This document shows positions 34,230-39,635 of a stretch of DNA of 39,635 nt, piece after piece (the stretch's first letter is position 1; each line of letters opens with the position of its first letter). The position numbers were made by a program, and so were the translations under genes. Source of the DNA: an uncultured Bacilli bacterium (GTDB lineage: Bacteria; Bacillota_I; Bacilli_A; RF39; UBA660); the NCBI GenBank assembly GCA_934169415.1, contig CAKPNP010000005.1:1-39635 (forward strand). Reading direction: 5' to 3'. Under the pieces are notes generated by a model. The model did no database searches and was not told the DNA's origin. It saw only the letters and a list, made by a program, of their open reading frames with translations.

Positions 34230-35363
34230 TCACCTTAATGTTTTTTGCCATAATTTTAAGACTTTACTAGAATCATACTTTAGGCTAAATTCACGATTTT
34301 TAGCCCCTATTTTTGAAAGTAAACTTCTATCATTTAATAAATCTACTATTTTATGAGCCATTTTTTCTTTATTTCTATCTTTAATTAATAAGGTAGAATC
34401 ACCAATTAAATCTCTAGCACCCTCTGCATCATAAAATGCAATACAAGGTAATCCATGACTCATAGCTTCTATTAAAACAATACCAAATGATTCAGTATAT
34501 GATGTCATTACATATAAACTAGATTTAGATAGTACTTCATTAACTCCTGTTTTATCTAAAAAACCATGTAATGTTATAACATTCTCTAAGTTATATTCTT
34601 TTATTTTAGATACTATTTTTTTCTTTTCTACTCCGTCGCCTACAATGCTTAAATGTAATTTATCATTTAGTTTATATGCAATATTAAATACATCTATTAA
34701 ATCTAAAAAACCTTTTTCTTTTGATAATCTTCCAACACTTACTATATTATAATTATCTAAAGGTGATACTGTAGATGGAATATAATCGATTGTATTAGGT
34801 ATAAAAACGCATTTACAATTAATATTATTTTCTTGAAATAAATCTTCATAATATTCTTTTAGTGATTTTGAGACTAATACTAATTTATCTATTTTTCTAC
34901 AAGAATCAGCTATTTTTTTAGCATATTTTAAATCGCCGTGTGGATGATTATGTTCCCAAGCTATTTTTACAGCTTTTTTAGTTCCATATCTACCACTAAA
35001 GTCATTTAGAAAATCTCTTGTAGATATTATATAATCACTATCACATTTTTTTAAAGCTTTAATAGTACAATGTTTCTTTTTATATAAACATCTTACACCT
35101 TTAATTCCTTCACAAAATATTTTAAATATATTTTTTCTTTTTACCGCATCTTTAAATTCATCTCTATTTGGTTTAATATTACTCTTAAGTAAGTATCTTA
35201 CACTTACTTTGTCATCAAGTTTAAATGATGGTTTATTATGCAATTTATAGATGGATAGAATTTCAACATTATAATTATCAGATAAAGAATTAGCTAAATC
35301 ACAAATACATTTTTCAACTCCTCCAACACCTAAATGAAGTGCTAAAATAGTTACCTTCTTCAT
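34230..35363 (-). CDS. Glycosyltransferase family 4 (GT-B fold)
   Basis: This is a 377-residue retaining glycosyltransferase. The N-terminal half opens MKKVTILALHLGVGGVEKCI, with the glycine-rich acceptor-side loop; the C-terminal half contains NIVSVGRLSKEKGFLDLI and the EX7E motif ESFGIVLIE, which holds the sugar nucleotide. It likely adds a sugar to a lipid-linked or surface glycan before the Alg13/Alg14-like pair, encoded six bases downstream. The three genes form one unit from the promoter at 35412-35440. Sugar and acceptor cannot be told from sequence. Confidence 0.93.
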   Translation of the reverse strand: MKKVTILALHLGVGGVEKCICDLANSLSDNYNVEILSIYKLHNKPSFKLDDKVSVRYLLKSNIKPNRDEFKDAVKRKNIFKIFCEGIKGVRCLYKKKHCTIKALKKCDSDYIISTRDFLNDFSGRYGTKKAVKIAWEHNHPHGDLKYAKKIADSCRKIDKLVLVSKSLKEYYEDLFQENNINCKCVFIPNTIDYIPSTVSPLDNYNIVSVGRLSKEKGFLDLIDVFNIAYKLNDKLHLSIVGDGVEKKKIVSKIKEYNLENVITLHGFLDKTGVNEVLSKSSLYVMTSYTESFGIVLIEAMSHGLPCIAFYDAEGARDLIGDSTLLIKDRNKEKMAHKIVDLLNDRSLLSKIGAKNREFSLKYDSSKVLKLWQKTLR

Positions 35364-35411
35364 ATTATTCTCCCTTCATAACTATCAAAAACAGTTATAC
35401 TTACTACTTAC

Positions 35412-35440
35412 ATTATAAAATAATAACTAAAAAAAAACAA
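35412..35440 (-). promoter_or_regulatory. Promoter of the glycosyltransferase operon
   Basis: TTGTTT (35440-35435) and TATAAT (35417-35412) are 17 bp apart. The -35 box is formed by the terminator arm of the preceding gene, so the two signals overlap. Confidence 0.6.
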
Positions 35441-35453
35441 GATTAACTTGTTT
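35429..35453 (-). terminator. Terminator after the InlB-repeat gene
   Basis: AAACAAG/CTTGTTT with a five-base loop is followed by a run of T. Confidence 0.75.
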
Positions 35454-35456
35454 AAA

Positions 35457-36698
35457 TTATTTATATATAGCGTCTCCGTATCCATTATCACATCTTGCTT
35501 CTGCATAACTCCACCAAGTATACCTATTCATAGATGTTCTTAGTTTAGATAGTAAAATAGAATAACTATATGATTCAGTTCTCATAGATAATAATAATCT
35601 TCCATCAAGAGAAGTTTCTTCATAAGGGCCAACTACATTTTTGAAATCTTTTTTAGCAGCATTTATTACTTGCTTCATTATTGCAGAACCATTTTCTGCT
35701 TTAGGATGTCCTGCCCATGCATAGCAATTAGCTTCGTGATAGTATCCATCTATTCTTATATCATAATTTGGCATAGTAGTAATATTATTACTCCATCCAT
35801 CCCATACTTCCCAAGGATTATATGCATAAGTAGGAATATTTATTTTATCATTATAACCAACATTTTCTTCTTTATATAAATTATTATTTACATAATAACT
35901 TATCTTGTAATAATTCTTACTCCAACTAGGATTTAATATAGTATCATTAGTAACAGTAATAGTTTTATCATAATCAACACTCATACCATCATGCAAATTT
36001 GATCTAACTCTTATCGTACTACCGTAAATTACATTTTGACACCAATCAATAACATCATCAGCTACTAATGTTCCATTTATCCATACATCAAATGTATATC
36101 CAGATAAACCTGCATTATATGTAATACCATCAATTATTGGATTGACATCTACTAAATAACTATTAGCACTCCAATTTGCAATATAATATAAATTACCAGT
36201 TGTTCCTTTTTTTATGGTAACTTCATTAGAAGGAATAGAACCATTACTACCTGTCCAACCAATAAATTTATATCCACTTTTAATAGGACTAGATAACGTA
36301 AATGTTTCTAAAACATTATAACTAGTTTTTAAATTATCTAAAGTCCCACCATTTAAATTATAATCTATTTTATAATTTATAATATCCCAAATAGCATATA
36401 TTTCTTTATTATTAACCTCATCTATAGAAATACTATTAATTATTGTTGCACTACCACTTTCATTAGTACTATAACCTAATAAATTATAACCATCATTTGT
36501 AGGTTTAGGTAAAATTAGTTTATTATTTTTTAATTCTAAAGTACTGTTTTTATAAACTCCACCATTACCATTTATTTTAAAATTATATTTATTTGTATTA
36601 AATATATTTTCGTTATAATTTGAATTTTCATAATAAGCATTTATTGTATTAATTCCTACAAAAAATATAAAAAATAATATTCTTATAAACTTATTCAT
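35457..36698 (-). CDS. Secreted InlB-repeat protein of the BsaA/SipW operon
   Basis: This 413-residue protein has a Sec signal peptide at about 1-22 (hydrophobic core then NAYYENS). It is followed by two InlB B-repeat/Listeria-Bacteroides modules (about 44-112 and 113-178) with GYNLLGYST and GYKFIGWTGSNG, and two more diverged beta modules. The C-terminal ~100 residues are unlike anything I know: CYAWAGHPKAENGSAIMKQ, a predicted helix, and a second Cys near the end (CDNGYGDAIYK). No LPxTG or other anchor is visible, so the protein may be released or bound through the matrix. It starts inside the end of the signal peptidase gene. Confidence 0.8.
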   Translation of the reverse strand: MNKFIRILFFIFFVGINTINAYYENSNYNENIFNTNKYNFKINGNGGVYKNSTLELKNNKLILPKPTNDGYNLLGYSTNESGSATIINSISIDEVNNKEIYAIWDIINYKIDYNLNGGTLDNLKTSYNVLETFTLSSPIKSGYKFIGWTGSNGSIPSNEVTIKKGTTGNLYYIANWSANSYLVDVNPIIDGITYNAGLSGYTFDVWINGTLVADDVIDWCQNVIYGSTIRVRSNLHDGMSVDYDKTITVTNDTILNPSWSKNYYKISYYVNNNLYKEENVGYNDKINIPTYAYNPWEVWDGWSNNITTMPNYDIRIDGYYHEANCYAWAGHPKAENGSAIMKQVINAAKKDFKNVVGPYEETSLDGRLLLSMRTESYSYSILLSKLRTSMNRYTWWSYAEARCDNGYGDAIYK

Positions 36699-37161
36699 TT
36701 TTACTCCTATTATTTATATTATAATTAATTAAATCAATAACTATATAAATCGTAAAAAAATATAATATATACTTATGATTATATATGAAATCTGCATAAT
36801 AACCTATATAAGGAATACTAAAATTAGTCCCTTTACCTAATACCTGATTTAAATTTACTTTAGAATCTAATACTTCATTATTATCACCTTTTGTAATAAA
36901 GCCATCACTAGCTATATCTACAATTCTATGTGAAATTATATGATCCTTAGTAGCATAAACTAAAATATCACCCTTTTTATAATCTTCTATATTTATTTTT
37001 TGATAATATAAAATCCCACCTACTTTTAAAATCGGTTCCATACTTCCTGATAATACTACTAAAGGCTTATATCCAATAATAACAGGTACAAAAACTAATA
37101 TATATGTAAACACTATGGCATAAATTAACTTTAATATTATATTTTTAATAAATTTTACCAT
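36691..37161 (-). CDS. sipW: Signal peptidase I, SipW/ER type
   Basis: This is a 156-residue membrane protease. The catalytic Ser40 is in SGSMEP and the general base is His78 in SHRIV, the Ser-His pair of ER-type enzymes such as SipW, in place of Ser-Lys. KGDNN near residues 92-96 is the third conserved motif. Membrane spans lie at about 8-30 and 133-150. It overlaps the BsaA-like gene by seven bases and the InlB-repeat gene by eight, so all three are likely coupled. SipW-type peptidases mature TasA/BsaA-type matrix proteins, which fits its neighbour exactly. Confidence 0.93.
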   Translation of the reverse strand: MVKFIKNIILKLIYAIVFTYILVFVPVIIGYKPLVVLSGSMEPILKVGGILYYQKINIEDYKKGDILVYATKDHIISHRIVDIASDGFITKGDNNEVLDSKVNLNQVLGKGTNFSIPYIGYYADFIYNHKYILYFFTIYIVIDLINYNINNRSKNE

Positions 37162-37766
37162 ATATTTGCTTGATCATACTGAATAGTATCAATTTTAATA
37201 GTTAATATATACCTTGCATTATCATAACCATTGCCAGTTGAAGTGTAAGTTATAGTTTTTCCATCAGATGAAATAGTTTGTTTTAAATCAGCTTTTATAT
37301 TTTTATTAAATGTAACTCCATTTATAAAAGACTGAGTTGTTTCATTTTTTTTAAGCTTTGTTTTATTACTCTTTTCACCGTAGTAATAATATCCATCATT
37401 ATCTTTAGTCCAACCTGAATTAAAATTAATAATTGCAGCAACATTATTGCCACTATCTTTAAGAGATAATTCCTTGTTATTAGCACTAATCCATTTTTCA
37501 GTAAAACTTGCCCTAACTGCCATATCTACATCTCCAGTATTTGTTACTTTAATTGTTTTATCTACAGTATCACCTGGTTTCCAATTAGTAGGTGACGTAA
37601 AATTTTCTACTATCTTATTAGAATATACTGCTGTTTTAAATGCATTTACAACATCAGTACTTGTAGTAAAATATGCTAACGTCCCTGCTAAAACTGTAAA
37701 TAAGCTAACACCTGCTACCACAAGTGCCTTTTTTTTATTCTTTTTTTGATTTTTTTCTTTATTCAT
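37155..37766 (-). CDS. BsaA/TasA-like SipW-dependent matrix protein
   Basis: This is 203 residues. A Lys-rich N-terminus precedes a hydrophobic core (about 13-30) and AYFTTSTDVVNAF, a SipW-type cleavage region. The mature part has a conserved beta-rich fold: WKPGDTVDKTIKVTNTGDVDMAVRAS and a Tyr-rich hairpin, as in BsaA of Clostridium perfringens and the camelysin/TasA group. Such proteins polymerise into extracellular fibres in biofilms. It is encoded directly before its signal peptidase. GAGGAAATT before the ATG is a good ribosome site. It is preceded by two overlapping mini-ORFs and an A/T-rich hairpin. Confidence 0.88.
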   Translation of the reverse strand: MNKEKNQKKNKKKALVVAGVSLFTVLAGTLAYFTTSTDVVNAFKTAVYSNKIVENFTSPTNWKPGDTVDKTIKVTNTGDVDMAVRASFTEKWISANNKELSLKDSGNNVAAIINFNSGWTKDNDGYYYYGEKSNKTKLKKNETTQSFINGVTFNKNIKADLKQTISSDGKTITYTSTGNGYDNARYILTIKIDTIQYDQANIW

Positions 37767-37795
37767 AATTTCCTCTTTTCTATAAATTCTTACAT

Positions 37796-37846
37796 CTAAC
37801 TACCACATTTATTTTTCATCTAAACTTACTCATAAAAAAACCTCCT
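37796..37846 (-). other. Leader with two tiny overlapping ORFs before the BsaA-like gene
   Basis: A perfect AGGAGG (37846-37841) lies seven bases before ATG AGT AAG TTT AGA TGA, encoding MSKFR (37833-37816). Its TGA overlaps a second start, ATGA, that encodes MKNKCGS (37819-37796). The BsaA start follows 30 bases later with its own site. The ribosome site is stronger than that of the structural gene, so the mini-ORFs are probably translated. This may be a regulatory leader or just degenerate sequence. Confidence 0.5.
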
Positions 37847-37861
37847 CATTAGTTATATACG

Positions 37862-37892
37862 AAAAAAATCTCTAAAATCCTTTTTTTTAGAG
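37862..37892 (-). terminator. A/T-rich hairpin with T-tract, possible attenuator
   Basis: CTCTAAAA/TTTTAGAG with a seven-base loop is followed by ATTTTTTT on the minus strand. It lies between the end of the FGE-like gene and the mini-ORFs, and would stop readthrough or attenuate a promoter further upstream. The plus strand also has a T-tract after the stem, so it could work both ways. Confidence 0.55.
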
Positions 37893-37912
37893 CAATTTTT
37901 TTAAAAAAATGC

Positions 37913-37940
37913 AAAAAAACAAGAAAAATTAATTCCTTGT
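37913..37940 (-). terminator. Terminator after the FGE-like gene
   Basis: ACAAGGAA/TTTCTTGT (one G-U pair) with a six-base loop is followed by a T run, 28 bases after the stop codon. Confidence 0.75.
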
Positions 37941-37968
37941 TATCAAGTTTAGATTTATTTTTCTAAAA

Positions 37969-39635
37969 TTAGTTTGTAAGAACTAGGCGGAAAGAATTTT
38001 CCCCATTTGAAACACCAGAACTTCTATTGAAATTAAATATTCCAGATAAAGTACCGATATAATAATATCCTCCTCGTATAACCCATGGGCTAGACGACTC
38101 AATAAATTGTGCATAATCATTGTACCATGTACTGTGATTACGATTATAATTGTCATTATCTTTATAAGCATAAAATGGGCCTAACTCTCCAGTTGCGTCT
38201 CCTAATATTCTATTGTTATAACTTATTGTTGTACTATTTACTGGATATATATCAAAATATTTACTATCATATTTTGATATACTACTTTCATCAAATCCAC
38301 TATTTCCATATGTATTTTCTCTATATGCCGCCATAATTTCAATTGAACCACCACTCATATCATAGATTCCACTTATATTTCCTGTTGTTGAAGCAAGTAC
38401 TCCTACTGGTGTATTATAAGCATTTTCACATCCATTATAATATCCTTCTGTATGATTGCTTTGTTCTTTTTTAACATAATTTAAGGCAGGGGTAGTTGCT
38501 GCACATCCTGTTGTATATGCACTACTATTATTTATTCTTATTTCACTATTTATTCCATATTTTGAATGTGATAAGTATGCTACTGCTCCCCATTCTGTAT
38601 TCTTCATCATATGACTATCTAAGCTTCTTTCATAATTATATGAAAGTTCAAACATTGTTTTTACATTTATATTTCTTAAGCTTGTTGCATTTGGTAAGAC
38701 ATTTATCTTAGATGTTGTTCCACTTGTTTCATATTTTGCTACCCATATTCCATCTAATTCTTCGCTTCCTAATGTGAATGCTGGATGTGTTAGATAACTT
38801 CCTACTGTATTACCAGTTGATTTAGATGTATTTTTACTTTCAAATACTATTTTTATTTCTTGTGCTACACTTGCACTTGGTTTTGAATTAATTGCACTTG
38901 TATAGTTTCCTAAATTAAATATTTGATATTTATATCTTGGTATCCATACAAAATATCCATCTACATTACTCTCTGGTATAACCTCATCTGTTTCATAATT
39001 TATAGTTTTATCTTTTAATATTACTATATTTGCCCATTCTTTATTATTGTAGTTATACCAATTACTTGTATCTGCTTTTACAAATGCTTCTTTTCCGTAA
39101 TCATATACTACTGGTATCATTCCACTGCTTATATTAGGTATACTTGCTCCACTTGTATCAGTAGCCATTTTTACTTTTAGATTTCTTGTTATATTTGTTG
39201 TGTTTCCTGCTTCATCTGTTACTTTATATCCTACTATATATGTTCCATGTTTTAATGTACTTGTATTATTTATTGTTTTTGTTACCTGATAAATTCCACT
39301 ATTATCACTTACACTTATATCATTTAGGTTATAACTTTCTCCTTCTGTTATTGTTATATCACTAGGTATATCTGTAATAACTGGGGCTTCATTATCTATT
39401 TTAGTCTCTTCATATGTTGTATCATAATTATTATTTTCATCTTTTACTCTTGCATATATTGTTGTATTATTAGTTATTTCAATATCTATTTTACTATCAC
39501 TTACTTTTATATAGTTTTCTCCATCTAAACTATAATAATATTCAAAATTATAATCTTGATATACTGGATATTCTATTGTTATAACCTTATTCTTTGCATA
39601 ATTTGTTGTATCTGCTTTTATCGTTGGTTTTAATA
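37969..39635 (-). CDS. Ig-repeat surface protein with C-terminal FGE/C-type-lectin-like domain, partial (5' end outside window)
   Basis: The frame is open to the end of the window; a Met at 39168 is internal and has no ribosome site. The visible 555 residues begin with Ig-like beta modules (EYYYSLDGENYIKVSDSK; APVITDIPSDITITEGESY). The C-terminal ~380 residues contain GYFVWIPRYKYQI, a TPVGVLAST-GNISGIYDMSGG stretch, and a final WVIRGGYYY...GENSFRLVL. This is the formylglycine-generating-enzyme/C-type-lectin plan, most likely used for binding and not catalysis here. Similar domains occur on prepilin-like surface proteins of gut Firmicutes, so the missing N-terminus may be a prepilin or signal peptide. 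Confidence 0.75.
   Translation of the reverse strand, partial: LKPTIKADTTNYAKNKVITIEYPVYQDYNFEYYYSLDGENYIKVSDSKIDIEITNNTTIYARVKDENNNYDTTYEETKIDNEAPVITDIPSDITITEGESYNLNDISVSDNSGIYQVTKTINNTSTLKHGTYIVGYKVTDEAGNTTNITRNLKVKMATDTSGASIPNISSGMIPVVYDYGKEAFVKADTSNWYNYNNKEWANIVILKDKTINYETDEVIPESNVDGYFVWIPRYKYQIFNLGNYTSAINSKPSASVAQEIKIVFESKNTSKSTGNTVGSYLTHPAFTLGSEELDGIWVAKYETSGTTSKINVLPNATSLRNINVKTMFELSYNYERSLDSHMMKNTEWGAVAYLSHSKYGINSEIRINNSSAYTTGCAATTPALNYVKKEQSNHTEGYYNGCENAYNTPVGVLASTTGNISGIYDMSGGSIEIMAAYRENTYGNSGFDESSISKYDSKYFDIYPVNSTTISYNNRILGDATGELGPFYAYKDNDNYNRNHSTWYNDYAQFIESSSPWVIRGGYYYIGTLSGIFNFNRSSGVSNGENSFRLVLTN

Noticed and set aside
37447..37749. Plus-strand frame opposite the BsaA-like gene
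   Set aside because: It lies wholly antisense to a recognised gene, with no ribosome site or promoter.
39100..39168. Gene start at the Met codon 39168 of the FGE-like protein
   Set aside because: The frame continues upstream with Ig-like sequence to the window edge and no ribosome site precedes this Met.
1..39635. Mycoplasma-type genetic code (TGA = Trp), suggested by the low GC
   Set aside because: TGA is the natural stop of several genes, including ones where it overlaps the next start (33757, 34230, 3686), and Trp is TGG in conserved proteins.

Overview
The window is AT-rich bacterial chromosome, and every gene I can support lies on the minus strand. TGA is used as a stop (for example at 3686, 4044, 33757 and 34230) and Trp is TGG, so this is the standard bacterial code and not the Mycoplasma code. 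A phenylalanine T-box, L10- and L1-type ribosomal leaders, GTG and TTG starts, strong AGGAGG-type ribosome sites, lipoboxes and a SipW-type signal peptidase all point to a low-GC Firmicute. My best guess is an uncultured gut lineage of Bacilli or Clostridia (RF39-like); this is inference. Many transcription units begin with a near-consensus -35/-10 pair spaced by exactly 17 bp, and many end in an A/T-rich hairpin plus T-tract.

Layout in the direction of transcription (high to low coordinates). (1) 39635-37969: 3' part of a large Ig-repeat surface protein ending in a formylglycine-enzyme/C-type-lectin-like domain. (2) 37766-35457: a BsaA/TasA-like matrix protein, its SipW-type peptidase and an InlB-repeat secreted protein. 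(3) 35363-33284: a GT4 glycosyltransferase and a split Alg14/Alg13-like pair, both of the latter starting with TTG. (4) 33205-22661: the core block secE-nusG, rplK-rplA, rplJ-rplL, rpoB-rpoC, with an L1-stalk-like leader before rplK and an L10 attenuator before rplJ. (5) 22549-18944: a 1201-residue protein with a type IV prepilin N-terminus and Ig-like repeats. (6) 18738-16312: recD2 and a 51-residue protein. (7) 16190-13608: a secreted protein combining InlB repeat, Big_2, a GH99-like barrel and an SGNH domain that has lost its catalytic residues. (8) 13495-8155: two small unknowns, a Phe T-box, pheS-pheT and a Ca2+/Na+ antiporter. (9) 8028-4044: ECF sigma factor, candidate anti-sigma, DUF4358 lipoprotein, MBOAT acyltransferase and DHHW/AlgX-like protein. 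(10) 3979-2837: unknown protein, VbhA-like antitoxin and Fic enzyme. (11) 2546-1: a MoxR-like AAA+ ATPase coupled to a protein with acidic 13-residue repeats, cut by the window edge.

About half the window is housekeeping information processing and the other half is envelope and surface biology. The most interesting parts are the sigma-factor-led envelope acylation operon, the secreted multidomain protein whose SGNH domain has all four catalytic positions replaced, the fused pilin/Ig giant, and the BsaA-SipW-InlB operon with tiny overlapping leader ORFs. No IS element, tRNA, rRNA or CRISPR array was found. No gene-free stretch exceeds 300 bases; the longest, 2547-2836, holds a promoter and a terminator and otherwise nothing I recognise.
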